A stretch of 64,000 nt of DNA from Sanguinoderma infundibulare (GCA_032821775.1 JAVLRN010000004.1:3162001-3226000); one strand, 5' to 3'. Positions 11,026-22,441 are shown, counted from the first letter of the stretch. A program made the numbers and translations. The notes: generated from the letters alone by a model not told the origin.

Positions 11026-12553
11026 AGCGTAAAACGAGGGGAATGGTGCTCCCACTTTCCGTCCGTCCAGTCAGCTAATAAATAGCTGGCGTCGGTGGAT
11101 TCCCACCTGACCAACTACCCGCCGCCACACACGGTCCACGGAAGCTTGCACGAAAAGCTAGAGCATATAACAGGTTCTATAGTTACCACAGGAGGACACC
11201 GAGCAGCGTCAGATCGAATGAAGTCTGGGTTCTGAGGTTGATTCCCTCCGCAGACGACGCCGACTGTGAACATCAAAGCTAAACTCGATATTCGTCCAAG
11301 GATGAGCTCACCGTGCGGGTGTATAGATGCGCGCTTGATAATCCACTTGCAGTTGCGAATCGCAAGTATGGTGGCGTCTTATGCTTTTTCGCTATGCATG
11401 AGTAATGCGAGGGGCGCAGGCAATCCCCGGGGAGGCCGGCAGCCGATGACGTTCCATGACCACGGTCAACGATCGATGGCTACGACACAAAGAGTCGGAC
11501 GACGTGAAGGAATGGTTACCACGTACATTTCGGATGCGAAGCTGCAGCACCTGGTGCTGAAGGACCTGTGCAGTGTGGGCGTATCCATGCCTCCTTTGAC
11601 ACGATCCGGGATGGGGAAACCTTCAAGATGGCGCTGGACGTGTAGTTCTAACGAATACTGGTGGTCTGAGAAGACATGAGTCATTCTCAGAAGGAGAGAT
11701 TACGAACCGGTGGTGTGGGGCGATTGACGGGCGACTAACACTGGACAGAAGCACTGCTGCCTTTGCTGGATCTGCATCCCGGATTAGTAGTGCGCACCAG
11801 CTGTCATTAACGGCAACAGAGACTTACAGAGTGGGGGTAGTGGGAACAAGCGTAATTGATGACGGGGAGGCCATCTTGCCGGCTGAACTGGATGCCAATT
11901 CGGACCTCCCAAGAGTAGTTTGGCGCACACCACCATGCATTTCGCAGGTACTTAATCCTGGTTACATAAGAAAGCCTCTTCAATGCTGCGAATTCCTTTC
12001 AAGGCTGTACCTTGACAGGCATAAGCAAACCCAGCAAGGTCGCACGACGGGGACCTAGTATCGGGGGGCAAAAAGCTTCGACACGAACTTGAAGCTTCTC
12101 CACAGCGCAGAAAGGTGCGAAGTTACTTACGTCCGCCTTCTACCCGGAGATTGGTAATTTATTTGAGTACCCGCATCATCCTGTCCGCAATCAGAGGTTG
12201 ACTTCGCACAGAGGCCGCAGAGCTTGCTGGGCGATGTTGGGGTGTTGGTCGTAGTGGCGACGAGAGAAACGTGGTCATCCGCTAGGCGCCGGCCAAGAGT
12301 CCGTGCGCCGCGGTCGTCCGATTTTGACGAAATACGACGACGCTGGCTACTACTGCTCCATTCAAGGCACGGGCGAAAAGACAAGCGATACGTGCCTTTC
12401 TCAAGTTCACTCGCCCTCACACGGGCTTGTTATGTGAGCACAAAATTGATATTCTGTAGTTTCTCCAAGTACAACATTAGAAACACTACTAACGGAAACT
12501 ATTCCGATACAAAAACAGAGTATATTATATAGCGTGGGTGAAGAGAGCGGCTC
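11026..12553. other. Gene-poor stretch, 1.5 kb
   Basis: Several open frames of 70-137 codons exist on both strands (for example 11266-11679 plus, 12127-12420 minus), but none has a recognisable domain or convincing splice pattern. Part is upstream of the truncated P450. No repeat shared with the rest of the window was noticed. Confidence 0.35.
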
Positions 12554-12610
12554 TAAACTGTAGGGAGCCTACAAGTCCGAGTCAGACTCGACGTCCGACC
12601 AGTCGCTGTC
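12554..12610 (-). pseudogene. Displaced 3' end of the BAG-domain gene
   Basis: These bases continue the minus-strand gene that breaks off at 61503. The TSD CTGTC (12606-12610 and 61503-61507) marks the two halves. Read in one frame it ends with the acidic tail DSDWSDVESDSDL and stop at 12572-12570. In the frame that is open at the break it ends at 12556-12554. The tail is now 48.9 kb from the rest of the gene. Confidence 0.65.
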
Positions 12611-12826
12611 TGTAGCGCGGGTGGCGCGCCACCATCTGTCTCAGTGGTTACCGTTCCCGAAGATGACTAATCGCGATCGAAATCTGTCTTTACCATATCG
12701 AGTCTCCCCCAAAACGTAGTATATAAGGCTTGCTCCTGTACTACGAACAATTCTAGCGTTCAATCGAGACCGACCTTTACCCTGTCTTTTCCCTCGACGA
12801 ACCTCTCCCGTGAGGCGAACGCCTCA
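12611..12826 (+). repeat. 5' LTR of element A
   Basis: 216 bp beginning TGTAGCGC and ending GCCTCA, identical by eye to 61287-61502. Preceded by TSD copy CTGTC at 12606-12610. Confidence 0.93.
12720..12727 (+). promoter_or_regulatory. TATA box of the element A LTR promoter
   Basis: TATATAAG sits about 100 bp before the end of the 5' LTR, and again at 61396-61403 in the 3' LTR. This is the expected position for an RNA polymerase II start in the LTR. Confidence 0.55.
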
Positions 12827-13054
12827 TATTTTTGACAGCCAGTCTCTCTCGACTACCCCCTTCTCGAAAAACTTCCGCTTGACTCGATAGCCTCTCTCTT
12901 TCTCTCTCTCTCTCTCGGCTTCCCCCTATTCCCCCCCTCCTGTCGACTGGGCCTCCTCCGAGTCTGATCAACTCGGAATTCCTTTAGACAACCAAAAATC
13001 CGCACGTTTCCTCCCCTCCTCTATCAGTTCACTAACAACAGAAAATTTTCGGAA
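12827..13054 (+). other. Untranslated leader of element A
   Basis: 228 bp between LTR and gag ATG. It is pyrimidine-rich, with a CT microsatellite around 12893-12917. I do not see a conventional tRNA primer-binding site at its start. Confidence 0.5.
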
Positions 13055-16000
13055 ATGTCCACAAGATACAACTTCCGACCTCGACACTCCGGCGTCGAGC
13101 CCCTCGAAAATGCTCAACCGCAGGTACCAGGTGAGCAATTGCCTGAGCCGTCTGCTGCTGACGCTCCCGCCCCAGGTAGCCCCATCTCGGACGCTCAACT
13201 CAGCTCCGGAGCTTCCAGCTCTGAGACCGAGCGCCGCGCAGCTGCCTCGGATTCCCGATCCCCCGTTCATGCGGGGTCGGAGGCCGCTATAGCGGACGCC
13301 ATCATGGCACAATCCCCCTCACTCTCCGCCGCCTCTGTAGCGCGGCGGAGGCATCCGGTGACCGTCGAAGAGGTCACGGATGACGACGGGCCCTGGACTA
13401 CAGTCCGACGGCGCCGTCGCCCAGCCGGTTCGAGTCCGGCCACCGCACCCGGTAGGGCACCCGTCGCTGCGCAGGACGGGCCCGTGCTTACCACCCCACA
13501 GCGCGAAGCTGTGGACACGGCCGCCGCGGGGCTGACCCCCGTGGAACGAGACCGTTTTGCCCGCCGCATGGCTGCGGTCGAGCCTCGCCGCCACCGCTCC
13601 CCGTCGCAGGAGTCACGGGGCGAGGGACCCTCCCGAGACAAAGGGAAAACAGTGGACGCCCGGAACTGGGGCGCTGCGGGAATTCCTATTGAAGAGCTAG
13701 ATCCCACCGCGCAAAGACGCGAGTTAGAACTGTACACCAGTAAAAACGGAAATATATTTGATGGTTATGATTCAGGTGAACAGCGAGTGATCCTGGAATA
13801 CTGGGAGGCCCGGAGACTCGACGAATCTGAGCCGACGGCCGTCACGACTTCAGGCGCGTCGTCGCGGTCAAGCTCCCGCTCCTCCCGCCGCTCCACCCCT
13901 CGCTCGGGCAGTGTTTTGTCAGAGGAATCCTATGGGGTACCCCCAGAACGCACCTCGCTCCGCCGTCGCCTGTCCAGCCAGGAACAAAACAGGCTGCTCG
14001 TGGAGCAGCTCGCCGCCATCAAGCGTGAGCTTTGGCAGCTGCGCGACGAAGCCAAGCACCGCAAAGCTGCCCGGAAGAAGAAGCGGGCCGCGCAAAAAGA
14101 GCGCAAGGCCCGCGAGGCATCTGCCAAGAGCAAGTCAGCCAGCGGAAGCAAGGGCACGACCAAAGCACACCGTGGCTCATCGCTGCGGCCGGTAGCGCAG
14201 CTTGAGCCAGGGAGTTACCTCGAGCGCGCCTTCGCCGATATTGCGGGCGGCGCAGGTCCATCTAGTGGTTCCTCGAGCCCGTCATCAGACTCTTCATCGT
14301 CACCTCGAGGCTCCTCCGATGACGGTGGCTCGAGTTCCTCGGATGGTAGCAACAGCTCCTCTGAAAAGCGTAAGAAGAAGCGCAAGCTCCGAAAGGAGAA
14401 GAAACGCACCAAAAAACCGTTCCTCAAGCCGGAGAAGCCGGAACTGTACGGCGGAGAACCTAATGCCCAAACATTCCATAAGTTCATGCGCCAGAGTGTC
14501 GAGTATATCCGAGGATACAATGTTAGCCCTCGGATGTACGCGTCAACCATCTCCAACTTTCTCAAAGGAAAGGCTTACACTTTTTGGGTAAACACAGTAT
14601 CGAACAACCCTTCCGAATGGACACTTGAGGACCTGTTTAAGGAACTTTTCAATTACTGTTTCCCGGTCGACTACCGCCTTCAGATGCGCGAGAAGCTTCA
14701 CAATGCTCACCAAGGCGGGCGCAGTGTGCGCGACTTCGTTCACGAACTTGAAAGCCTATTCCTGCTTGTAGGATTCATCTCAGAACGTGAACGAGTTGAT
14801 CGCCTGTGGCATGGGCTGAATGAGAGCATTCAGCGTGAGCTCTGGAAAAAGGAACTTACACCCACCACTTCAACGTGGACTGAGGTCCGCGAGGCCGCCG
14901 AAATCATTGAGATCGCGGAACGGGTCGGACGGGGGCGCAATACTCGCTCCAGGACAGACAACCACAGCTGCAAACGGGACGACCAGAGTCCTTCTCGCTT
15001 TCGGGGCCTCCGGAAGGCAGGTACACGTCCACATGACCGTGAACGTCGTCCGAATGACCAGCGCCGACCGTCCAGTGGTAACAACGGTTGGACGATTCAC
15101 ACAAGACCGAGCAGAGGTGGAAAACCCCCGGGAGCCTCAGGCAAGGACCCCCTCTCTAAATCAGAACCACGTTTGAGCAGTCGCGAGCGCACGCAGCTGC
15201 ACGAGCAAGGTAAATGTTTTATCTGCAAAGAGGCGGGTCATTTCGCAAACTCTTGCCCAAAAGCAAGTCTCGTGAAGTCAGACAAGAGGGGTAAACCACC
15301 TGGGCTCACCTCATACAGCGTGGAGGTCGGGTCGCGTGATTATGCTGAGCAGCTGCGCGACCTTGCAGCCACGACTGAGACAACTGCTGGCATCGATTTG
15401 CATGCCGTCGGAAGCCTTTGGCACGACCCAGGGCCCAATGCGCTGCCCAGGTATCAGTATTCGGTCGACCCCGAGGGGTACGCAATGTTTCCGGAAGACA
15501 ACTCAGGCTCTGAGTGCGACAGCATACCTAGTTTGCAAACAATTAGTGACTTGACTGACTCTGATGACCCAGAATCTGAATGGTCGGATACGGAAGGCTC
15601 AGAACTCACCGATTGGGATGAATTCGGAGAGGACGAGCTTGCACTCGGGTTCTATGACGATGAGGTGAACGGAGAAGTCCCGGTGTTGTCCCCGGTCAAG
15701 GTAATGCTCCCGGCAGGTGACAAGGTCCTACCGCGGACGTGTCGGGAAGGACGACCAGCTCGGAGTATCGGTGACCTGTACGCAGCTCGTGCGGAACGCC
15801 TCCTGAGGCAGGGAGGACCATACTGTTGTCCCGAAGCTGGGATTGGCCTCGGCAGTGACAGTTCTTCCATCCATGTCTATCAGACAGCTCCGGGTCTACA
15901 TGTCATATTTCACTGGGATATGGAGGATGTACTGATTGAAACTGCGTCACTCCGAAACCCTGAATTCGACATAGTACGGTACTATCATCAGCATGCTGTT

Positions 16001-16921
16001 GAGCAGAAAGCCCCTGAGCATCAGGAGTGCTTTCTCCGGGACTACTACGAGCCAGCTGGCACCATGGGCCTCGCCCTCAATCGAGAGCTGTCGAGGCAGC
16101 TTGAGGAGGAATTCCCCTGGCCGACGGACGACGAATTCCATTGGTGGCGTTTTGCCGTGCTCCCAGGGTTCAAGTTCTCTCGGATTCAAGATCTGTACCT
16201 AGGGATCGGTGTGGATCTTCCTGTATACCTCCTGGAAAACTTGAGGTTCGACGCACTGAATTGTTACGCACAGGAGGTGCGCTGCCGCTTCCCTACTCCC
16301 GTTTTTGGACTGGATGATTTGGAGGGAGAATTGAGGATTCTGTTCTCGCGGCCGCCGCCGCCGGAGGTGAGTAACAAAATCCCTCTGTTTGCAGTGCGTC
16401 CGAAAACTCACCCTACCGTCTCGGATGACAGCCTCGGGGCCCTGCAGCGTAATGCTGCTGCACCCCGAGACTTCTCATGTCTGATTCCAGAACCCGTCGT
16501 CGTTGTCGTCCATGTAAATGGTCAGCCCGCCCGAGCCTTAATTGACTCGGGATCCCTGTCGGATTTTATTTCTGCAAGGTTCGCGCATCAGCTCGACGTC
16601 AAGGTCTTCGAACTTACGAAACCTTTACCTGTGCAGCTCGCGGTGCAAGGTTCTCAAGCAAAAATTAACTTTGGGTGCCGCGCACAACTGGAGTATCAGC
16701 GCATCTGGTCTGAGAGGTATTTTGACGTGATCAACTTACTGAACTATGACCTGATCCTCGGAACACCCTTCCTCTTTCAGCATAAAATCACACTTGGACT
16801 CAACCCGACGACGCTTGTCATCGGGAGTGTGCCGGCCCTACCGATCGAAGGACGTCAGGTTCGGACGCTGCAGTCCCATGCAGCGGATGTGCTCGAGGAT
16901 GCTCTCGAAGCTGCCAGATGA
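13055..16921 (+). CDS. gag: Element A Gag-protease polyprotein
   Basis: 1288 residues, uninterrupted. Order: a disordered N-terminus (R/S/P-rich, residues 1-450), with a Ser/Asp-rich run and a basic KRKKKRKLRKEKK patch near 430; a retrotransposon Gag core about 465-620 (KPELYGGEPNAQTFHKFM, AYTFWVN, RSVRDFVHELE); one CCHC zinc knuckle CFICKEAGHFANSC from residue 721; an acidic spacer; and an aspartic protease with active-site LIDSG near 1163 and a downstream YDLILGTPF near 1230. It forms the virus-like particle and matures the polyprotein. The stop TGA at 16919-16921 is in frame with pol, which continues at once. Confidence 0.9.
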   Translation: MSTRYNFRPRHSGVEPLENAQPQVPGEQLPEPSAADAPAPGSPISDAQLSSGASSSETERRAAASDSRSPVHAGSEAAIADAIMAQSPSLSAASVARRRHPVTVEEVTDDDGPWTTVRRRRRPAGSSPATAPGRAPVAAQDGPVLTTPQREAVDTAAAGLTPVERDRFARRMAAVEPRRHRSPSQESRGEGPSRDKGKTVDARNWGAAGIPIEELDPTAQRRELELYTSKNGNIFDGYDSGEQRVILEYWEARRLDESEPTAVTTSGASSRSSSRSSRRSTPRSGSVLSEESYGVPPERTSLRRRLSSQEQNRLLVEQLAAIKRELWQLRDEAKHRKAARKKKRAAQKERKAREASAKSKSASGSKGTTKAHRGSSLRPVAQLEPGSYLERAFADIAGGAGPSSGSSSPSSDSSSSPRGSSDDGGSSSSDGSNSSSEKRKKKRKLRKEKKRTKKPFLKPEKPELYGGEPNAQTFHKFMRQSVEYIRGYNVSPRMYASTISNFLKGKAYTFWVNTVSNNPSEWTLEDLFKELFNYCFPVDYRLQMREKLHNAHQGGRSVRDFVHELESLFLLVGFISERERVDRLWHGLNESIQRELWKKELTPTTSTWTEVREAAEIIEIAERVGRGRNTRSRTDNHSCKRDDQSPSRFRGLRKAGTRPHDRERRPNDQRRPSSGNNGWTIHTRPSRGGKPPGASGKDPLSKSEPRLSSRERTQLHEQGKCFICKEAGHFANSCPKASLVKSDKRGKPPGLTSYSVEVGSRDYAEQLRDLAATTETTAGIDLHAVGSLWHDPGPNALPRYQYSVDPEGYAMFPEDNSGSECDSIPSLQTISDLTDSDDPESEWSDTEGSELTDWDEFGEDELALGFYDDEVNGEVPVLSPVKVMLPAGDKVLPRTCREGRPARSIGDLYAARAERLLRQGGPYCCPEAGIGLGSDSSSIHVYQTAPGLHVIFHWDMEDVLIETASLRNPEFDIVRYYHQHAVEQKAPEHQECFLRDYYEPAGTMGLALNRELSRQLEEEFPWPTDDEFHWWRFAVLPGFKFSRIQDLYLGIGVDLPVYLLENLRFDALNCYAQEVRCRFPTPVFGLDDLEGELRILFSRPPPPEVSNKIPLFAVRPKTHPTVSDDSLGALQRNAAAPRDFSCLIPEPVVVVVHVNGQPARALIDSGSLSDFISARFAHQLDVKVFELTKPLPVQLAVQGSQAKINFGCRAQLEYQRIWSERYFDVINLLNYDLILGTPFLFQHKITLGLNPTTLVIGSVPALPIEGRQVRTLQSHAADVLEDALEAAR

Positions 16922-19900
16922 GAATTGCGTGAGTATGCGCAACCTATCTGCAAAGAGGCTAGTGACTCACCGTTGCCCCTGCTGCGTGCGATTAATCATC
17001 GCATTCCGCTCGTAGACCCCGACAAAGTCTATTCATGGCGACCATCTAAGTGCCCAGATGCGCACTTAGCTAGCTGGGTGGAAAAACGCGACGCTTACCT
17101 AAAATCTGGACGTTGGAAGTACACGAGTGCACGTAATACATCACCAATGCTGTTACTCACCAAACCCGGGACGGGTGTGAAAGGGATCCCTCCTCGGCTC
17201 CGTGTGGTGTGTGATCTGCGCGAGCAGAATGCCAATACGAAGAAGTTAACATCACCGCTTCCGGACATGGAGGCGATCCTACGACGGGTGTCACGGAAAC
17301 CATACCGGATGTTAATCGACGGCAAAGATGCCTACGAGCAGATTCGTATTGAACCGGAGCACGTTAACCGCACAGCGATGACCACACCTGATGGGAATAT
17401 GGTTAGCCTAGTGCTACAGCAGGGCGACTGCAATGCAGTCACAACTTACCAAAGCCTAATGAACTACATTTTCGGGCCATATATTGGTGTGTTCCTTGAC
17501 GTCTACCTAGACGACATCGTGATTTATTCTGACTCCCTATCTGATCACGTTAAGCATGTCAGGATGGTAATTGACATTTTACGGCATGAAAAACTGTACC
17601 TTAGCGCTACAAAGTTGCAATTCCTTTGCCCAGAAATGAAAGTACTCAGTCATATAGTCGACGACCACGGTATCCGGATGGACCCGGATAAGGTCGACAA
17701 TGTCCTAAGCTGGAAGGCTCCTACTTCGAAAGAGCTCCTCCGCGGGTTTCTCGGTTCAGTCGGGTACCTCGCAGATGATATAGCAACTGTCCGAATCCCC
17801 ATGGGTACATTAGCATCGATGACAGGTGCAAACGCAACCTTCCGGTGGGATTTTACTCACCAGAGGGCATTTGATGAAATCAAACACCTGGTGCATTCAC
17901 ACCGGGAGCACCGCCGAGTGCCGTTGGACTACTCGGCCAGCGCCGCTCCAATTTGGCTCGTGACAGATGGTTCGCATGGTGGTGTAGCTGGGGTGGTTGC
18001 CCAGGGGGACGACTTCCGAAAGGCACGTGTTGCCGCGTTCTTCTCAGCAAAGCTGACGACGGCACAGCAGAACTACCCGGTTCACGAGATCGAGATGCTC
18101 GCCGGGGTCGAAGCCATGCTGCGCCACAAGGACATACTACTCGGATGCTCGTTCACGTGGGTAACAGACCACAAGGGCCTCGTACATCTGTTGAACCAGA
18201 AGAATTTGTCAGGACGGCAGGCAAGGTGGATCGAAAAGATCGCTGAGTATGATTTTAGAATCGAGTACGTACCGGGCGTCGAAAACGTCCTGGCTGACGC
18301 ATTATCCCGAATCTATTCCAATGATCAGCCGGGGACGGTATGCGCCTCGTCAGAATACACTCAGCATGATGAAAATGCGCCCGTACCTGTGGCTTTGGCC
18401 ACCCACTCCATCTCAGTGCCTCTCCTTGTCGATGACGAGGCCCGGGCAGCTTCCGGGCCTCCGGCTCCCCCTCGACGCTCCTCACGCCTTTCCTCGAAGG
18501 CAGTTGGTCCACTGTCGTCGTCCGTATCACTCCCGGAGGGCTCCCGGGTGCTGAGCGAGTCGCATTCGACCACTGCAAGCGGTGTCCCACGTTCACGTGA
18601 TCGCGCCTCGACGCGTCGGGAGCATCGCTCATCATCCGAAACCCCGGGCTCGTCATCAGCGGTTGCGGGGGATGTGATCGATGACGGGGCCGTCGTGGTG
18701 CGTGGACAACCTACAGGGCGGCATGTTGAACATGCCCAAAGGGCGTCTGATAAGGTTTTTAGGAACTCTTCTCGCCAGATTGGGCGAAAGAAGCAGGGGA
18801 GCGCCCCGGCAGAGACTGGGTGCCCTGAAACGGCAAAGGAGTTCGCATCTCGTATCCACCGTGTTGTTCTCCACCCTCCTCGTACAGAACAACAGGAGGG
18901 CGCATCCGGGACCTCAAGACAATCAGACTCGGTACCACAGCTCCTCTCCGGCGACAACCGTGCTCAGAACGACGCATTTGGACTGGATATGGGTCCCAAT
19001 GACATAGGAACCCCCTCTACTGCCCCATACCCCTTTTTTGGCGATAATCGTGCTCGAAACAGCTCTGTCGATCCAGATATGGCCCCCGGGGCGACAGATC
19101 TCCGCTTAGAGGACCACAGCCTGATGACAAAGCTCTCTCGCTCGCCCTCACTTCCTGCCTCTACCACCACGGCAGCACACTCGACCACCACCACAGGGCC
19201 GACCACCACGAGCGACACCGCATCCGAGGCTCGACTAATCAACCACATCGCCGCCGCTAATGATGGCTTGCATCTGGAGGGCGTACTGCGCCACCGCTAC
19301 GGTGAGGACCCATTTTTTGGCCCTATTGTGAAGGCTCCCCGTGAGTACAAGAATTTTCGTGTCTCGGACGGCTTGGTTTTCCTTCGGGACCAAGGCCGTG
19401 AGTTGCTTTGCATCCCACATGTCGTCGTAAATGGTCGGAACATTCGTGAAGTCGTTATTTCGCATGCACACTCATTGTTGGCCCACCTGGGGCCCAAAAA
19501 GACATCAGATCTTTTGCGTGATCACGTCTGGTGGAAGACCTTGCTGTCTGATGTACAGGCTTACTGCGACTCTTGCATGACGTGTAAGCGTAGTAAGCCT
19601 GCCAATCAGAAGCCCTATGGTCTCCTCAACCCTCTACCAGTACCTGCCACGCCTTGGGAGGCAATTGGCATCGATTTTGTCAGCCCATTGCCTGAGTCTC
19701 AGAATCGAGACGGCGCATACGATTCCATTACTACAGTAATTGACTTGCTGACTGGCATGGTGCATCTTATTCCGAGCCGCACAACTTATCGCGCTCGAGA
19801 TGTTGCGGAACTAGTCTTCTCCGAAATTTATAAGTTGCACGGGCTCCCGAAGGTGATCGTGAGCGACCGGGACGTGCTTTTCACGAGCACGTTCTGGTCG

Positions 19901-20457
19901 CACCTGCATAGGCTCATCGGGACGGAGCTCCGCATGTCGAGTGCATATCACCCCGAATCTGACGGCTCCACCGAACGAGCGAATCGCACCGTGTCTCAGA
20001 TGCTTAGACAATGTATCAAACCGGACCAAAAGGATTGGGTGGCCCGGCTTCCGGGCATAGAATTTGCAATCAACATGGCACGTTCTGACGCCACGGGCTT
20101 CGCCCCATTCTTTCTGAACACTGGTCGTATGCCTCGTCCGATGATCTGGGACCGTGCATCGAAAGACGAGTACCCAGGAGTACGTGTATATGCACAAAAG
20201 GTTAAATCCGCGGTCATGACCGCTCACGACAGTATTATTGCAGCGTGTGTGAAGCACACTCGGGATGCCAATCGCCGCCGCCACCCTGCTCCGTTTGCGG
20301 AGGGCGACTTAGTATATGTTTCTACCAAAAACATCGCGCTGCCAAGGGGTCTCGCACGGAAGCTGGCACCGAAATATGTGGGCCCTTATAAGATTATCCG
20401 AGATTTTCATAACTCGTCATTCCGAATCGAACTTCCCAGTAGTTTGAAGCGCAGAGG
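16922..20457 (+). CDS. pol: Element A Pol, 5' part (RT, RNase H, integrase), cut by element B
   Basis: Open, in the same frame as gag, right after its TGA. RT has LRVVCDLREQN, LIDGKDAYEQI and the catalytic YLDD at about residue 194. RNase H has LVTDGS and VENVLADALSRI. A roughly 300-residue low-complexity linker follows (about 18320-19240). Integrase has an HHCC finger (HAHSLLAHLG...CDSCMTCK), then Asp in GIDFVS, Asp in VSDRD and Glu in GSTERAN, the DDE set. The frame runs to SSLKRRG and is then interrupted at 20457 by the TIR of element B. The enzyme domains show no stop codon, so A was young when hit. Confidence 0.9.
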
Positions 20458-20490
20458 CTCTGGAAAAACCTCCCCAGGCTAATTTGGTGG
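20458..20490 (+). repeat. Left TIR of element B
   Basis: Inverted match to 35573-35605. Just inside lies a subterminal region rich in CTAA/TTAG words and a hairpin (TTAGGGATAAAGT facing ACTTTATCCCTAA, about 20596-20635), possible transposase-binding or folding sites. Confidence 0.7.
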
Positions 20491-20777
20491 AAATACAACT
20501 AAAAAGTAGGAATTAATTCTAAATAAGAAGCAATAGTGAGTTAGGGAACATTAGCCTAACTGCTCCCTAAGATTAGGGAGGTCCCCTTTTTTGTTAGGGA
20601 TAAAGTGGCTACAGTAGTGCTACTTTATCCCTAATGTAGTGCTAATTTACCCCTAATCCTTCCTAATTGTTCCTAATGCAGGAATACAGGTTCAGTATCT
20701 CAGAGATTTGCTGGGCTGTCCAGAACTTGTGCACACCATGTAGAAGATAGACATGATAAATGTATATTGAGCATAAC
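20491..20777. other. Subterminal non-coding region of element B
   Basis: AT-richer than its surroundings, with repeated CCTAAT/ATTAGG words and the hairpin described for the left TIR. No gene. Confidence 0.5.
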
Positions 20778-21515
20778 TTATACATTGCAGTAGCTAAGTT
20801 CAATGTTCAAAGAGAAGTATCCAATGCCCTGATCAGCGAAGAGAGGGCTCTTGACAAACATAGGGACAACAATCCCCTTCTCGCCATTGAGTGCAAGAAG
20901 CAGGTCGCCAGTGAAGCGAGCACCCTCCTTGGCCTGGACAACCTTGTCACCGCCAAACTGGATGTGGTGCACAAGCTTCTTGCCATGCGGGGTCTGAGAA
21001 AGGAGAGGGATGATGGTCGCACCTGAGTGACCACCAACGACGATGACGGGGACGTTCCTGGGGTCAGCACCAGCGATGCCGGTGAGGAAGTGCTGGGCAG
21101 ATGACATCAAGGGTGGTGGATGTAAGCGGGGTCATAAACGCCGGCGTTCTCGAAGACTGCAGAGACAATGGGGACGGTGGAGTTGACAGGGTTGAAGATG
21201 ACGAGGACGTGGGCCTTGGGGGACACGCGGGCGATGGCAGCACCGAGGTCACAGACAATAGATGCATTGACGTTGAAGAGGTCATCACGAGGCATCTGCA
21301 CGATGGTGCTCGGAGTTAGAACGGGATAGGAAGAGAAGAAGGGTCCAAAGCGAGTCTTACACTGGGCTAGACGAAGAGAGGCCGAGGGTCAGCAATCAAA
21401 ACTGTAGTTGGCAGGTGGGAAGCACGCATACCTTACGGGGGACACCAGCGGGGATGATGACGACATCAGTGCCCTCGAGAGCTTGGTCGAGCTTATCGGT
21501 GGGGTAACAGTTGAT
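20778..21515 (-). pseudogene. Malate dehydrogenase fragment (middle and C-terminal part)
   Basis: The minus strand reads NAD-malate dehydrogenase segments in order: YPTDKLDQALEGTDVVIIPAG, then [11 protein letters not shown]...[25 protein letters not shown], then [18 protein letters not shown] and SPLFADQG. Intron-like gaps remain near 21310-21430. Frame breaks occur (for example after AGVYDPA near 21110) and residues differ from the family consensus (FNPVNS for the usual SNPVNS), so it is decayed. The N-terminal NAD-binding part is replaced by a uL1 fragment upstream. It has lost its own start and is cargo of element B. Confidence 0.85.
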
Positions 21516-21583
21516 CATGAATGAGATGGGGTGAGGTTACACGTATTCAGGCAGGAGAAGGAGGAATTGCACCTCGCCCTTGC

Positions 21584-22063
21584 TCAGTAGAGACGGATAG
21601 GTTTGCCCATTGTCGACTTGATGTGGAGCAACTTGACGTTCTGCCAGTTCTTCTTGAGCAGCAACACGAGGAAGTTGATGCCTGTGGACGATGTCAGCGT
21701 ATAGCAGACGGCAGGACAGGGAGCGACATGTACTCAGCATGACATTCGCAAGGACCTGGTCGTCAGACATCTGGATGTGTCCAACAGCGATGCCCAAACA
21801 AAGCACCTTCTTGAGCTGGAACTTGATCATCGAACGCACCTCAGTGATCTTGTTCTGCAGGTCCTCTGCGTGCGAGGCGGGTGTAGGGAACTTGCCGGCT
21901 GCAAGCACAAATGGAACGTGCCTCAGCACCCTCAACGCGCGAACTGAAGAGACGCCAACGTACCCTTGGAAAGACCGGGACCGAGCAGACAGGGCATCTG
22001 CTTGATGAGGGCCTCAGAGGCCAGGAAAGCGTCGTACTGCTTGGCGAGCTTCTTGACAAGCTC
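21584..22063 (-). pseudogene. Ribosomal protein uL1 (RPL10A) 3' fragment
   Basis: The minus strand reads the C-terminal two thirds of cytosolic uL1: [69 protein letters not shown], and after an intron [15 protein letters not shown]...[11 protein letters not shown] with the natural stop at 21586-21584. The introns are retained, so DNA was captured, not a cDNA. It lies between two malate-dehydrogenase-like pieces in the same orientation, making a chimeric locus. Confidence 0.88.
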
Positions 22064-22173
22064 GCCAATTCCTCCACCCATGCCGAGGATCGCGATCTTG
22101 GACCGGCGTGTGGCCTAGGAGGAGAACTGGCGGGTCTGAGAAGAGAGGGATGGGCGGTGGCACGGAAGAACAT
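22064..22173 (-). pseudogene. Short 5' fragment fused to uL1, possibly malate dehydrogenase N-terminus
   Basis: The minus strand reads a presequence-like MFFRATAHPSLL and, in another frame after a CT-rich stretch ending [20 protein letters not shown]. The latter resembles a Rossmann glycine loop (compare GAAGGIG of malate dehydrogenase). The frames do not connect without a splice or shift. It joins the uL1 fragment without a gap. Confidence 0.5.
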
Positions 22174-22271
22174 GGCAGACGTCGTCGTCGTCGTCAGATG
22201 GTGAGGAGGGTGGGATGCCTCGGGCATGGATGCACTCGAGAGGAGAGAGACGACGTGGCGAGTGGGAGGAA

Positions 22272-22349
22272 AGTTGGAAGTGTTAGACGCTCGATTCGGT
22301 GGCACGTCGCCTGTGGCGCCACTGAATCGAGCGTCTAACACTTCCAACT
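22272..22349. repeat. 78-bp near-perfect palindrome between captured gene fragments
   Basis: Arms 22272-22303 and 22318-22349 (32 bp each, one mismatch) around a 14-nt loop. It lies between the minus-strand dehydrogenase/uL1 fragments and the plus-strand TBP fragment. Confidence 0.9.
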
Positions 22350-22441
22350 CTCCTCGTCTCTCTTCCCACCCGCCCCGTCGCCATCCTCGTCCGATCGTCT
22401 TTAGAATCCCCCGCAGCCTGTCCTGCATCGTCTCTCCGCTG

